A stretch of 64,000 nucleotides of DNA from Phanerochaete sordida (GCA_019973155.2 BPQB01000115.1:1-64000); one strand, 5' to 3'; positions 10,148 to 22,726 are shown, counted from the first letter of the stretch. Numbers and translations: made by a program. Notes: generated by a model from the sequence alone, not told the origin.

Positions 10148-12802
10148 CTATGCCGTCTCTTGGCGCTATTCTCGACACCGCGGATATGTTGTAGCTGCTA
10201 GCCTCAGCTTCCTGTGCCCATACTTAGAGCTTCCTACCGCACTCCCTCACGTTACGCATTTCCACGATGCTTACCCCTCTTTTCTTGGGCGCTGGACGGA
10301 CCCTCCTCCGCTGTAACATACACCGTACAAGTCGTATAATCCGTATCTTGCTACATTGCGTGGACCGTCGCGGGAGAACTCGAGGCAGCGGCGCCCTGGG
10401 CCCGACGCGACCGCGCACCGAGGCGTGCGGCCGCACAGGACGCGGCAACCGATCCAATCGTGCAAACGTACCACCCAGGGCGCCATCTTATACGCTTCGC
10501 GCGTAATAGCGGCTCCACAGGCCTGTCAGCGCGGGCCAGTGCGCGCAGTCCGTGCATGCCATACGCGGTGGCCTTCGCGGTGTGCTCCGCGCGCGCACTG
10601 CGGCGCCGCGGCCTCGGGCGCCCCCCAGATCGCGCGAGATTCGTGTGCACACGGGCGATCTGCGCAGGGGGCCCTCTGTGTGGAACTCTGGAAGTTTTCT
10701 GGGGAGAGATTGCGCGCGGGGGAGATGGACGAATCTGGGCGAGATTGCGGGTGATGGCAGATGGGGGGATGCGAGATGCTGAGCGAGCACGGAAGGGAAG
10801 CACGCGCGCCCCCGCGGTGCTTCTCTGGAGAGCCTCGGAGCAGAGTGTGCGCGGGCGTCGCTGCGGCGTCGGATAGCTGCAGCACGCAGAGTGTGGCGGC
10901 GGGCGAGGCGCGGCATATTGCTGGTGTCAAGAGCGGCCTAGGCTGCACATTTGTGTCCACTCATCGTATCTGGATAGAGTTAACTTTGTTTTACTTATTG
11001 TGGCTATGCGCCTTTGGAGGAAACGGATGGCTTGATTGGATACGGCTGGCAGCAAGCAGGAGGAGGCCTACGCCTCGGCAGGAAGGTAGGGCGGACCACG
11101 ACCTCGACGAAGCGCCTGGTTCGGGAGGCTAGCGTTTTAGTCTTTAGTGAGCAGCGACTTCGGCTTTGCTCGCAAGCGAGGGGCCAGAGAAGGTACCGCG
11201 GGGCAGATCCTGCGGCGTGCAACCGGTGTATAGGAATCCACTTCGATGCCCGTAGCGAGGCGAGAAGACAGCGACGACGCCGTGCGCCCCGCGGCCTCCC
11301 AAAAAGACACGGCGGGAGCTCCCTTCGCGCGTGGAACGGCATGCAAAGGACCCGCGAAGAACACCGCAGCCGCACGGCGTATCCGACGGTTGCTGGGCGA
11401 GAAGCCGCGCGACTGACAGCGCAGGGCGATGCAGGCTGTGGCGGCGCCGCATGCGCTCCGGGGGCGTCGTCGGGGCGGAATGGAAACGCGGGCTCTTGGG
11501 CAGGGGCCGCGTTTGTGCAGAACCAGCCGCGGCGAGGTTGCAATTAATTCCGAATGGCAGACGGGCGGCGAGCTATGCCATGACGCGCGCATTTGAAAAA
11601 TCGCCGCACCGCAGACCTAGCGGCTGCCCGGACGGGCACCAGACCAGGAGCGACGCGGACAGCCGGCGGCGAGGCAGGCAGCCGCGCTTGGCGCGTGGGC
11701 GACAAAGTGGGAGCTGGCTTCCTGCGTTGGTCGCCGCGGCGTGACATGATGTCGGCGCACGGAGAACCCATCGGTGGCCATGGGCATCTCGGGGACGTCG
11801 GCCTTCCAGATCCTACCGCTCCATCCGGCCTATGTTCGCGGCTGTCGACGTCAGCGCGTCAGCTCGGCAAGCGGCAGCGGCGAGCACATTAACATTAATG
11901 TGGGAAGGTTCACCGGTCTGTAGACCTGTCCTCGGACAAGCTACTCGGTAGATGCGCGGGTCGGGAGGATGCACGCAGCTACCCGCAGAGCGAGCGTGGC
12001 GGGCAAGGCGATTTGCGGAAAGACCATGTTGAATTGCGGTCCGCTGCAAATATGCGGATTTCGCGGACAGTGCGTCAGCTGTGGCGATAGAACCGGAGAA
12101 ATTAAACTTTGCAGCGGTTCATGTCAACGGCTGGTCATCCGTACGTAGCCTGGCCCGGCCCTAAGCCATGCCACCGCGGGCAGGGCAGGGCAGCCAGGGC
12201 GAGCCGGCGTCCACGGCAGCAGCACAAAGGTCCCGCGCCAATCAGGGCCAACGTTCCTGGTCTGACGTTAGAGCTGGTTGGCTGAAGCCGTCCATTGGAG
12301 CTGTCACCGCGATCAGCTACGCGGCACCCATGGCTGTCATTTCTTACCAACACCTGTCCGATGTGCTGCCCTCGTCCGTCCGTCATCCTAGGCCCGCATC
12401 GCCCAATCTGTTCAAACCTGGTTATGCCTGTATCTCGCCCCCGGCATCTCCGTATGCTTGCTCAACATCCGAGCGAGCAGCCAGGCCACCTTCACCGCCA
12501 TCGTCGTCATAGGTGCCCGGACGGCGACGCAGGCGGCGACTTGAGACGCGGCGCGAGCTGCTAAGAAACCCGGTCGGACATTATGTGAAAGCGGGGCAAC
12601 TTGGTGCCCTCGATGTGGATGCAGGTACGCCTTGAACGAACTTTGCCATGATGGATCAACGGAGCGCTTCGCCGGAACACAGCGACGCCCAGGCGACGAT
12701 CGTTTCCCACGTGGGCGCCCCATCAAACGTCGGGGCTGCCCAATCGGGCGCTCGCCCCGACTCCGCTGCGTGCACCCACGCCCGCCCGCGCCGCGTCCAC
12801 AG
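10148..12802. other. Gene-poor, G/C-rich intergenic region, 2.65 kb
   Basis: Open frames of 100-180 codons occur on both strands (for example 11014-11547) but overlap each other on opposite strands and are Arg/Ala/Gly-rich. They contain no recognisable motif, as expected of random G/C-rich DNA. No repeat, RNA gene or transposon remnant could be recognised. The right end is probably promoter of the coiled-coil gene. Confidence 0.4.
12706..12715. promoter_or_regulatory. Palindromic E-box CCCACGTGGG
   Basis: A perfect 10-bp palindrome with a CACGTG core lies about 90 bp before the start of the coiled-coil gene. It could bind a bHLH dimer. Function is inferred. Confidence 0.4.
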
Positions 12803-13829
12803 ATGACCTCGATGCTGCCCAAATCCTGGCTGACACCCCGCGCGAACGACTCGGCGCTGCCCCCCGAGCCGCCCCCGCCAGCGGCGCTCCCCGCCCTGGG
12901 CCCCGAGGACGCAGCGAAGGCCGCCCCGGGCAGCGCCAGGCCCGGCCTCGAGCGCGCCGTCACCGCCGCGCTCGCGACGCCCCACGACGCCGTCCTCGCC
13001 GAGCTGCAGGGCCGCACGCCGCGCGTCGGCTCGAGCCAGCTCAGCGGGCCCGCCGTGACGACGCCTGCGCCGCCCGCCGCGGGCCCGCCGCAGCCGCAGC
13101 CGCAGACGTCGCCGCTCAGCTCGGAGGCGTCGCCCGAGCCCGTGTACGACCCGTTCAGCGGCGGGCTCGCGTACGTGCTCCCGCCGCGCTCGCCCGAGGA
13201 CGCGGCCGCTGCCGCGGCGGGTGGTGGGGGCTTCGAGCAGAGCAAGGACGAGCTCTGGGCGCGCCTCGCGCGCATCCGCGAGCTGCAGAGCGAGATCGCG
13301 GTCATGCACCTGCAGATGGAGGGCGTCGGCGCGGGCGACGGGCGGGTGCACAGGAAGGCGCATGCGCGCACGCCCACGGAGAACATCCTCGGCGACGAGT
13401 GGCCGGACCCCGAGGAGGAGGAGGCGGACAAGAAGCGGGAGCGCGACTCCGAGTTCGCCAACCTCGCGCAAGCGTTCGCGGGGCGGCACGCGTCGATCGA
13501 CAACATCATGGGCAAGGTACGAGTGTGCTGCAGCCCGCACATGTGTCTGTCCGACTGAACGCCCTGCGTTTCAGCTCGATGACCTCTCCAAGGCGTTGAC
13601 CGCGTTCCATGCTCTCCCGACGCCTACGATGGAGTTCGCAACACGGAATAACACCAAGGACTCTGTCACTACCATGTTCAGTAGCCCTTCACCCACGTTC
13701 ACAGCAGACCCTGGCTCCCCAGGATCCCTCTTCTCGCCCACCGTCCCTCCTCCCGGTCAGCTCCATGCCGCGCTGGACAAGCTCAATATACCGAGAACAG
13801 CAAGCCCCGACCATTCCCCGGTTTTGTAG
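12803..13829 (+). CDS. Uncharacterised Pro/Ala-rich protein with short coiled coil, 322 aa
   Basis: Exons 12803-13516 and 13575-13829 are joined across a 58-nt GTACGA..CAG intron. The first 130 residues are Pro/Ala-rich and disordered. Residues about 150-175 form a heptad-like helix (ELWARLARIRELQSEIAVM). An acidic-basic patch (DPEEEEADKKRERDSEF) and the segment NLAQAFAGRHASIDNIMGK follow, and the join reads LDDLSKALTAFHALP. No catalytic motif or family is recognised. The coiled coil and flanking helices suggest a scaffold or adaptor. The G/C-rich reverse strand also has long open frames, judged shadows. An earlier in-frame ATG would need an implausibly short 33-nt intron, so 12803 is preferred. 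Confidence 0.65.
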
Positions 13830-13924
13830 GGATACCTTCCAGAACTACAGCCACATTGCTCGATACCCGTCTATAGTACACAATGGATAATAGGATTGTT
13901 ATGACACCAGCATGCGAGCGCGCC

Positions 13925-15400
13925 TCAGCCCCCAAGCATCTTCAGCGCAGCACGAAGCTCCTTTCTTGCTGTCTCCGCATCCTCGTAGTCCAGCGCCGAG
14001 ATCGCGAACTTGCAGTGCTTCTGTATCTTCGTTATCATGGACGGGGAGAGGTCCTCAACCGCAGGTGTGATGGTAGCCTCCACCGGCGGAGGTATATGTG
14101 CAGGCTGGTGCGACAAGATGGGCATCGGAGGAGTTGGATAGCTGGAAGCCGGCGGCGGAGGCGGAGGCACAGACGGTTGATGCGTTCGGGGTATAAAGCC
14201 TGGCGGGAGGTTATTGGGAGGTGCGTAAGGAGATGTTTGGTCAAATGATGGGGCGCTGGGCACATAGCCCGTGGGCAAGTCGTGTGGCGGAGGTGGAGAC
14301 GATGGCATGAAGGGATCGGAATGAGGCTCTACGACCGAAGGCGTCAGGCCACCCGTGACCGACGGCGTGAAGCGAACGCTCTTGGGCTCGGAAGACATGA
14401 CAGTCGGGCTTCCGGCAGCAGCACTATCAAGGACAGTCTGCTCATCGATCTCCTCCTCGGTCTTGCCTTCCAGCTCGTCGCTCACCCAAGCGTTCTTCAA
14501 TGCAGAACCTCTGGGTCGCAAGTCGTCCGCGCCAGGCGCGCCCAAGGGGTACCCCGACGCCCCTGGCGTAGCCAAGGTGCTCCACGCGTCTGGGCTAGTG
14601 GGATCTGCGGGTCCCTGCGACGGCACCACAAAGGTGTCTGCCGGCGGCGACGTCGGAGGAAGGTCAGAGATGAAGCCAGGCGGTGGTGTGGCTCTATGTA
14701 TCGCTGGTGGAGACGTGCTATCTGGGCGGGCGGCGGTGGGCTCGGGGCTCGCTTCCTCTGGCTGCACTTCGTCTGCGCCACCAGGAGTCGGCTTGCGCCC
14801 CTCTCGGAAGGCCCTAGCGATGTCTGCGGCCTTCCATTTTGCGTAACGGATCTTCTCTTGCACGTTGATCGTTGTCGCGGGAGCGTCCGCGGTCGAAGTG
14901 AAGACGCTTAGCACTTCGAGGAAGTTCGCAGCGGCAAGGAACTTCTTTGCGGTCCCTCTGGTGGGATCCTATAGGTAAGCAACGAACTGTCTCGCTCAAG
15001 CTAGGTCGAGGCGTACCGCGTTGCGTTGCCCTTTCGATCTTCGTTATCCGCAGCCGCGAACACGCGCAGGGCGAAGTTCTCGACGTACGCGCTGCTCGCG
15101 AGCTCGTCGTCGATGGCGTCGTTCGGCCCTATCTCGGACTTCATCTTCTCGAGGGCCTCGAGCAGGTGCAGCAGAAACATGCGCGCGGCATTGTCCTTGA
15201 GCTTGAGGGCGATGCCGAGCTGCGCAGCGTAGTAGGCACCTGGCGGGGACAGTGGGCACGCTGGGCAGCGGGAGACGAGTCTGGGACGTACACCAGTAGG
15301 CGATGACGGGGTCCTGAGTCTTGAGCTCGTCGGCGCGCTGGAGGAAGGGCGCGATGGTCTTGAGCTCTGGCGGGACGGGCGGCAAGGAGAGGAGAGACAT
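13925..15400 (-). CDS. VTA1: VTA1/LIP5-like ESCRT cofactor, 454 aa
   Basis: Exons 15400-15292, 15239-15017 and 14957-13925 join in frame. The N-terminal domain (about residues 1-160) carries the family pattern: VPPELKTIAPFLQRADEL, DPVIAYWCAYYAAQLGI, and a helix ending ATRGTAKKFLAAANFLEVL. The middle is a long Pro-rich disordered linker. The last 40 residues (ITKIQKHCKFAISALDYEDA, ending KMLGG) form the short C-terminal helical dimer domain that binds the Vps4 ATPase. Vta1 stimulates Vps4 to disassemble ESCRT-III at endosomes. The second intron uses the downstream acceptor at 14958, because the nearer AG shifts the frame. The start lies 177 bp from the divergent dehydrogenase gene. Confidence 0.9.
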
Positions 15401-15577
15401 CGAGGAGGAGGTCAAGCGAGTTCCCACGTGGCGTAGCACAGAAGCCTCTGGCGCTGCCACTGCTTGTCTGACGTCACGCGCCAACGCCCTTCGTCAGTGC
15501 GCGCCGCAGACCGCGCAGGAATATAAAGCAAGGAGCCAGAGGTTGGTGCTTGCCGCACTCCAAACACTCGCAACACC
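15401..15577. promoter_or_regulatory. Compact divergent promoter with CACGTG and TATAAA
   Basis: Only 177 bp separate the start codons of VTA1 (-) and the dehydrogenase (+). A CACGTG palindrome sits at 15425-15430. A TATAAA at 15522-15527 lies about 50 bp before the dehydrogenase ATG. The TATA box points to the dehydrogenase as the more inducible partner, by inference. Confidence 0.55.
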
Positions 15578-16711
15578 ATGTCTGACCGTCCAGAGCAGTT
15601 CAAACCCGGCTACAAGGTCCCCTTCCAGAGGCAGCACGGCGCGCCCGGCCTCCAGAAGGAGCTCAACCCCGCACCCATCGACGACATCACCGCGGACGGC
15701 AAGCCGTACAAGCCTGCCGGCAAGCTCGAGGGGCGCACCGCCATCATCACCGGTGCCGACAGCGGCATCGGCAGGGCGACTGCCATCCTCTTTGGTGAGT
15801 ATATGCGCGTTCTATGACTTGGTCGCGCAGGCTAACACGCGTCTGCTAGCCTTGGAAGGAGCAAACCTCACTCTTCACGCGACAGAGAAGGAGAAAGATG
15901 AGCTCAAGGATGTCGAGCGCTACATCCACGACAAGACGGGGGGCAAGCGCAAAATTGCGACCGTGTTGTCCGACCTCCGCGAAGAAGTTCTTTGCAGGCA
16001 GCTTGTCTCTCAGCACGGGGAAGCCCACGGTGGCAAGCTAGACATCCTGTGAGCGTAGCGATTGCATCTTCTCCACGCATATACTTACCAAAATTGTACA
16101 GTGTTCTGAACCACGGAAACCAGAACGCCATCACAGATATTACAGAGCTGCCCAGCGAACAATGGGTCCGCACGTTCGACACCAACATCCACTCGTTCTT
16201 CTACATCGTCAAGGCATCCATGCCGTACCTCGAGAAGAGCCCGTACCCAAGCATCAACTTCAACGCGTCCATCAATCCAGCTATCGGCCACCCAGAGCTC
16301 CTCGACTACACCGCTACCAAGGGCGCCATCATCGCTTTCATGAGGGGCCTTAGCAACCAGGTCGTAGGCGAGAAGGGTATCAGGTGCAACGCTGTTGCGC
16401 CTGGCCCTATCTGGACTCCGCTCATGTGAGCATACAATTGACTGCGTACCATGCAAAACAGCTGACAATCCGCATGTACCAGTCCTGCCACCATGACCGA
16501 CGATTCTATCAAGACTTTCGGTACCACCGTCCCCATGAAGCGTGCCGGACAACCTGTGGAGATCGCGACTTGCTTCGTCTTCCTTGCGTCGGCAGACTCC
16601 AGCTACATCAGGTACGTGTAGACCCACACACAGGAATTATCTGGAGAGTGCTGACCAGCCCTACCCAGCGGACAAGTCATTCACGTCAACGGAGGAGTCG
16701 TCATTAATTAG
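15578..16711 (+). CDS. Short-chain dehydrogenase/reductase (YghA/YhdF-like), 303 aa
   Basis: Five exons (15578-15794, 15850-16048, 16102-16425, 16483-16611, 16669-16711) join across introns of 53-57 nt. The classical Rossmann cofactor motif TGADSGIG is at residues 58-65. The NNAG-equivalent reads NHGNQ. The active-site Tyr208 and Lys212 are in YTATK, and the C-terminus has the usual GQVIHVNGG. The N-terminal 50 residues with QHGAPGLQKELNPAP match the extended SDR subfamily that includes bacterial YghA and YhdF, which use NAD(P) and small alcohols, aldehydes or sugars. Substrate is unknown. A TATA box and a divergent partner (VTA1) lie upstream. Confidence 0.92.
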
Positions 16712-16815
16712 ATATACTGTTGACCCTAACAAAATAGACTGTACAACACCATAGCTTCCTGTACAACACGCATACGTCGATTGTAGAACAGAGATACATT
16801 AAACACACAGGTTAC

Positions 16816-19800
16816 TCATTGCACACCATCCTCTTCCAATGAGTTGCACCGGTGCTCCAAAGCGGCGATTCGACCTTTGACACCGCTTCCACTGTCTGTC
16901 GAGGTAGAGCCACTCCCACCGCGTAGAATCGGACGCATTGGCGACCGCGGCGGACGGATAATAGCGGCGCGCAGAGGGTCAGACTCTCGGACGGGGCTTC
17001 TCCCGCACAAAGCAAGCAGATGCGGCGGAATCGGGGGCACTGGCGGTATCCCAGACGGGGGCGGGAGGCCCGGGACGGACGGTGGGGTAGGAAGGATACG
17101 CGAACCCGAGCCCGAGCTCGACACCGACTGCCCGCCCTGTTCGTACCGCGGCGAGAGCGACGGCGGGCGCGGTAGCTGGCGCGACCCGCGCTGCGACCGC
17201 TGCGATATCTGCCGCCTGACCGCACACTCATCTGCATCGCTCGTCGGCTCCGTCGACGAGTACCCAAACGAGTCGTCCGACGAGTCGAGCGTGGGCCGGC
17301 GCGCCGCACGCACGCTCGCGTAGCCGACGCGCGGCGTGTGCTCGCCTTCATCCGTGGATGCCGACGACGCCGGGAAGATCGCGGACACGGCGGCGCGCCT
17401 GGGTAGCCCCGCAGCGGGCCCCGCACGGTTGCGCTCCTGGATGCGCGCGAGCGCGATGGCACGCTTTTTGTCTTGCACGCGCGACGCGAAGGTGGGCGCG
17501 CCGGAGCCGACGCCCTCCATGCGCGGCGTCCTGCCGGGGCTGAGGACCGCCTGCGCGCCCTCGGGCTCGCTGTCGGTGGCCGCCGACACGCGCTGCGCGA
17601 GGCGCTTCGTGGTGCGCAGCGAGGTCGCGCGGGTTGGTGGGCGCGGGCTTCTGTTCACCTTCGCGGAGTGCAGCACGGCCTCGACCTCGTCGTCAGAGCC
17701 TGCGCCGTCTTTGAGCTGGAGGTTTCCGAGTTTCTTCGGCGGCCTAGGGGCCGCGTTCATGCCGTCCATGTCGCTTGTCGAAAGTGAAGTCGAGTACAGG
17801 CTGCTATCCGACTCCTCGCTTGAGATGGGCGGCGGCCGCAGCCCCGAGCTGGGGCGGTCTGGGTTTGTGACGCGCAGAGAGCCGGCGCGGCTCGTCGGGT
17901 ACGGTGGCAGCGGCAGGTCGTCCTCCGGTTCTTCCTCTACCGGCGTGACAGACAGCAGCTTGTTACTGGAGGCGAGGGCGGCGATGCTCGTGCTTGATAG
18001 CGGGGGTCCCTCGGTCGCGTGCGAGCACAGCGATTGAGATGACTTGATGTACGCGCCGGCCGCAGAGAGCAGGCCTGCGCTGGGTGGCGGGTCGATCGAG
18101 ATGAGGTTGAAGATGCGGACGGGCAACGTGACGGAGACGTCGGGCGATAAGGAGCCCGCGCTGATGGTGACGCGAATCGAGTATTCGACCTCCAGCAGGC
18201 GGGATCGAGTGATAGACAGTGCGTCGGCCTTGTCACGGTGTTTGAGTGCGCCCGACCATTTCAGTCAAGCGAGGACTCACCGGGAGCTGGATGTAGTGAA
18301 TGAAGTCAAATTCGCGTCCCGGTGGGACCCCGGTCCACCATCCCTTGGCACTTGCATGGCCTCTTGCGACGCCCTCGCACATTTCGAGCACGGACTCCGC
18401 CACAGCCTTGTGTGTCGTAGCGGTCTGGCAAGCGTCCGCGTCCCTGTCACCGCCGGCGTTGAGGCCAGGGCGCGGCCGGAAGACGGTGATCGTCCGCACG
18501 AGGGTCAACACGAGGCTCTTGACAGTCTTCTTCGAATCGTTCCCGACATGAAGGTTTACCGGACAACGCGAACCCGCTGCCCAGTGCAAGCGGTGCATCT
18601 GAGCCGTGAGCTTGACCTTGGACGAGTTGCCCAGCAAAGCGAGGCTCTTGGCGGCGCTGGCTTGCAGAGGCCGCGGCGCCGAACGAAGGATCGTGGCGGG
18701 ATCGAGGTACGGCCAGACCTCGCACTGACGGTAGAAGTGGGCTATGGACCGCTTTCCTGTGTCACTATCCCTGACTTTCATTGATCTGTGCATGCATGGA
18801 TCAGCGTCTGTGTGTGTAAAATATCGGCAGCAAGACGTACACCATCGCGATATAGCGAACCAAGGCTCCGCCGGTGAGCGTTAGCATACCTTTGGGACTC
18901 CCGAAGGAGCTATCGGTCGGCAGCTTGAAGGCGAATGGCATAACATGGAGGCCTTCGACACCGGGAGCGAAGCCTTCACCGTCGGGAGCCGATGTGTAGA
19001 GGTTCGCAGAGGCATCGGTCACGGCAGACAAGGGTGCACCGCAGTGGAAAAATGTATGGTGTGCGTCCTCACTTGCGACGACTTCGTATCCAACGACGCG
19101 GATCTTGCCCTCGGAAAGCAGAATTACGCCTTCCTTCCTCCCCCGTTTCCGTATGCGGACCTTGATATGGCCGCGCAGATGCCCGCCCTGGACGCACACG
19201 TTGCTCTCGAGCACGATGTCGACCTCGACGCGGGCGCGCGCCTTGGCCTGCTCGTACGCGACGGCGTGTTCGCGCCGCGCCTTCCTGTCCGGCGCGTGGC
19301 GCGCGTACTCGGGGACGATGGCCGCGCCCGCCCTGAGGCGCGCGTGCGAGTCGCCGAGCAGTGCTTTGAGCTCGGCCGCGCTGCGCGCATGCGGGCCCCC
19401 GAAGCTGAGGAGAGTTACGTCGCGCGGGAGCGCGCTGCCGGCATCCGGAGCCTCAGGACAGCCTCCGAGGGAGAGGGACGCGCGGGGCGCTGCGCTCAGG
19501 CTGCGGCGCGGTACGGGCACGGGCAGGCCCAGAACGGTCGCCGCGCCGCCCTGCATGGCTATCCGTGATACCTCGGGCGCAGGGCCTCTGGCAGTGCGCG
19601 GGTCGTCAGGCCCTGGGGAGGGTCGTGGCGGCGCGCAGTCGAATGTAACAGACGGTGGCAGCTGGGAGATGGGGGCTTGAACGTGCGTGGGAGGCGGCAG
19701 AGCCAGAGGGTGTGGGACTTGGAGGCAGCGGGGAGCCCTGGGACCCGTCAGCGTCCGCCTGGGTTGCCGGGCATTGCTGTCCCGGGAGTCAATGTACGGA

Positions 19801-19880
19801 CGCGATGCATCGCAGCCCGGCAGAGCTTGCACGGGGCCATGGTTGGGGTCCCGGGTGTCGATGCCTAAGCCTACCGCCAT
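16816..19880 (-). CDS. Arrestin-like (alpha-arrestin) domain protein, 985 aa
   Basis: Exons 19880-18841, 18785-18281 and 18228-16816 join in frame. The first 200 residues are Pro-rich. From about residue 215 an arrestin fold begins: VDIVLESNVCVQGGHLRGHI, then KIRVVGYEVVASED, LPFAFKLP-type strands and GALVRYIAMVSMKVRD. The C-terminal arrestin half contains VEYSIRVTISAG and TLPVRIFNLISIDPPP. A Ser-rich tail of more than 400 residues follows. It contains PLPPYPTS, close to a PPxY-type WW ligand. Fungal alpha-arrestins recruit Rsp5-like ubiquitin ligases to plasma membrane transporters, and that role is inferred here. The stop lies 104 bp from the dehydrogenase stop on the other strand. The exact N-terminal Met is uncertain. 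Confidence 0.8.
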
Positions 19881-20346
19881 GCCGTACAGTGAGGATCAGC
19901 GGGAACTCGGGAAGCATTCGGAGGCGGAGCACTCGCCTTGCTGAACACAGTCAGCAATTCGGCTGGCAGGGAGCAGACCAGCGCATCGCGATGCCGACGC
20001 AGCATCTGTCAGCCAGCTGCTCGAAGGCGTGGGTGCCTGGATGGCTGCGGCTGGCAGAGACCATCACGGTGCAAGTCCAACTTCCAACGGTAACGCAGGC
20101 GCCCAGATAATGCGCGATTGAAATATGCCGTACGTGTATTAGTCTGGTATTAGATGTGCCGCGTACCCTGCCAGAAATACATGCAGGACATGTGGACGAG
20201 CTAAATAAGTGTGCTACCGTGTCTACGGTCAGGTCCAAGATAGGTTTAAATAAATACAAAGTTCACGAGGAGTGGCTAACCTTGCCTTTTGGACCGCCCT
20301 GACCGACAGTTGCCAGACAGACGGCCGAAGAGGATAGATAAGGTAT
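19881..20346. other. Intergenic between arrestin-like and GNAT-like genes
   Basis: No gene seen. The right part is A/T-rich (around 20235-20270), consistent with the 3' end of the GNAT-like gene. The left part would be the arrestin promoter. No TATA box or repeat stands out. Confidence 0.4.
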
Positions 20347-21486
20347 TTACCAATGTCCCAGGGTCACAAGGTTCCTATCGAAACCTAGCTCCAGCCAGGA
20401 GTCTACGCCAAGCACGGGTGCCGACCCGGGACTGAGCCCGAGAAACCCCACGCGATCGTACACTTTGGCAGCCGCAGGGTTGTTGTGCGCCACATAGAGC
20501 ACAACTTTCTCCTTTGACTTCAATAGACTGCAGGGCGACATTCAGGTTATCGCCGGGCAATCGACGAGGGAAAGACATACTGTTTGCATACGCGGCGGAC
20601 CAAGCGCTCTGCGCAACGGCGCTGCCTCCATCGCGGGTTGGTGTAGACCTTGGTGATCGCAGCGACAGAGTCACTTGTCCTCGTCACGGCAACAATGGAC
20701 GCAATCTCCGGGGCCTTCCCGGGTTCGGCTATCTCGTGTACCCAGAGTTGGGCTTTCGAGATCATCAATTTCGCTTCCCGTAATGCGTCCTCGGCACTCA
20801 GCAAGAACGGTTCCTGGAGGCGATACGTGGTTAGAGTTCGAGGCACATGACAATAGGCTGGGTCAACTGACTGATTCCTGAGCGAAGCCGTAACATAGCT
20901 CGGCGCAGCGCACAGCATCGTCGTCCCTGGCGAGACGTAAATCATAGCTGACGCCAGGAAGCACGCTATGCGACCGCGGCCGGAACGACTGCGCCGTGCA
21001 CTGCGTGAATTTGGCCGCATAGTAGGCAGGATCGAGGTCCAGGCCAACGCCGACCTCGCCGGTCCATAGTGTCGCGAAGGTGCGGGTGATTTGCTCGGGG
21101 GCAAACACGGAGAATACGCGTTCGGGACGCACATTCTGTGCCAGGGCACGGGCCAGGGCGCGAAGTCGCCGACGCGCGGGCTCGCGGTCGTGCTCGGCGG
21201 ATGAAAGGGTCGTGAAGATGAAGACAGGGTAGCGGCCGAGGGATCCCTCGGTGCAGCTGAGGACGAAGTCGACTGTGGGCGCGTCGAACCTCTCTGAGGT
21301 TGTGCAGGTGATCCAGATGCCGCTGGACGGCTCGCCTCGACGCTCCTGTTCTCTACTCTGCTCGGCGTGGGGGAATATGATGTTGGAGTCGCAGGGGTGA
21401 CGGCGGAACGTGTCCCATACGAGACTCGGAAGATCTGAAGAGGAGGTGTAGACGTCGATGCTGAAGTCAGCTCCTACTGAAGGCAT
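20347..21486 (-). CDS. GNAT-family N-acetyltransferase-like protein, 342 aa
   Basis: Exons 21486-20872, 20813-20581 and 20527-20347 join in frame, the last with a GTATGT donor. The C-terminal half has GNAT-like elements: EIASIVAVTRTSDSVAAITK, the helix WRQRRCAERLVRRVCKHLL, and VVLYVAHNNPAAAKVYDRVGF with the usual NPxAxxxYxxxGF end of the fold. The acetyl-CoA loop is atypical: the usual Q/RxxGxG reads close to RWRQRRCAER, so the pyrophosphate-binding glycines are replaced. Fungal GNAT-like proteins of this length with a divergent N-terminal domain are common, and their substrates are unknown. TATAAA on the minus strand lies about 90 bp upstream. Confidence 0.75.
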
Positions 21487-22726
21487 GGCTGCGGATAGCG
21501 AGGATACAGTGAGGAGTTTTGAAGGGACAGGAAGATGCCACTTGGTATGGCTGGACCCTCAGGGAGAGATCTGGCATTTATAGGCGTGGGCCGGCCACTG
21601 TAAACAGACTGGCCTGGTCGTCATCTTGGCAGAGTCGCTGACATGACTCGACACTCCCTTGCCTATTACAATATGTCACACTATACGGAGATTGATGCGT
21701 CCGACGCTTGTGGGTTAGCGCATGTAGGAGAGCGGGCAGCGGCATCCAGCTCGAAAGAGGGCTTCTGCCGGATCACAAACGCGCGGTAGGGTCGATATCC
21801 GGAATCTACGGATGGCTTGTGACGACATTGGCAATCTGAGACTGAAAGTACAAGGACAGCTGTGCCGGGCGAAGCCACCGACCGTTCGCCGTCTGGGGCG
21901 CCGCGGCTTCTAAGGACAAGAGACTCACCAGGCGCTTCGAAAACTTGAGCCTCCGGTGACAGGTGTGCCCTTGCACACGCTGCTGACCGAAGCCACCGAG
22001 GTGTTTCGACGGGCGCGATGCACAGCGAGGCCGTCTAATGTTGGAGTGAGAGAGGTAGCGCTCCCGAGAGCCTACTCGGAGCGTCCAGGGGAGTCACAGT
22101 CGGATGCTGCGACCCGTCAATGAGCGCGGGATAGAGTCAGGGGCGGAGATGGTCGGGAATTCGCCTGGATGGCTTACTAAGCCCTTGTAGAATTGCGCGG
22201 GTATGATGCTTAATGTCGTTCAGCAGAGCCGGGTGCCGGTGCTTCTGGTGCAGAGCCAATGCGTGGTTACCGGCGGCGCGCCGCGTGTGGACGTCTGACG
22301 TACCGACGCGAATGACAGACTCTTTTCGGAGTAATCAACACCCGGCGTAAGTGCGGGATAAGTGAAATGCAGTTACCTTTGTCAGTCGGAAGGCGGGGGG
22401 CTGGCGGGAGACTTGGACATTGCCATGGGGCTAGGGAGAGGCGGGAATGGGTAATTTGCAGCAGGCGAGCGCAGTTCCCGAGGACCGCGTGTTTCAAAAG
22501 CGCGAGGGCGATGGCGGCCGCGTGGACGGGTACAGCTTCCAGTCGACATTAGTGAACTAATCCATGACGTCCCTGTGGGAACCTTTCGACTATTCCGTGT
22601 TTTGTTTGCCCGGCGGCCTGGTGGCGTCCCACTTGTTTTGCCCTGGCGCCAACCGCCCAGGCTTTGCTCCCGCGCTTTCGCAGCTGCTTTCGCGGGTCAA
22701 CTCGAGAAAGTCACCAGACACACAGC
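21487..22726. other. Intergenic, 1.24 kb, divergent promoters
   Basis: No gene supported. It separates the start of the GNAT-like gene (-) from POP3 (+). Besides the TATA box at its left end, the 11-mer GAAGCCACCGA occurs twice, near 21870 and 21990. No RNA gene or transposon sequence was recognised. Confidence 0.4.
21577..21582 (-). promoter_or_regulatory. TATAAA box of the GNAT-like gene
   Basis: Perfect TATAAA on the minus strand, about 91-96 bp upstream of the ATG at 21486. Position fits a fungal core promoter. Confidence 0.5.

Noticed and set aside
11014..11547. 177-codon and 179-codon frames on opposite strands in the 10-12.8 kb gap
   Set aside because: They overlap each other almost fully, are Arg/Ala/Gly-rich and show no motif, so neither can be supported.
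12412..13542. Long minus-strand open frames (376 and 294 codons) opposite the coiled-coil gene
   Set aside because: They arise from G/C-rich third positions of the plus-strand gene, are low-complexity, and lack motifs and splice logic.
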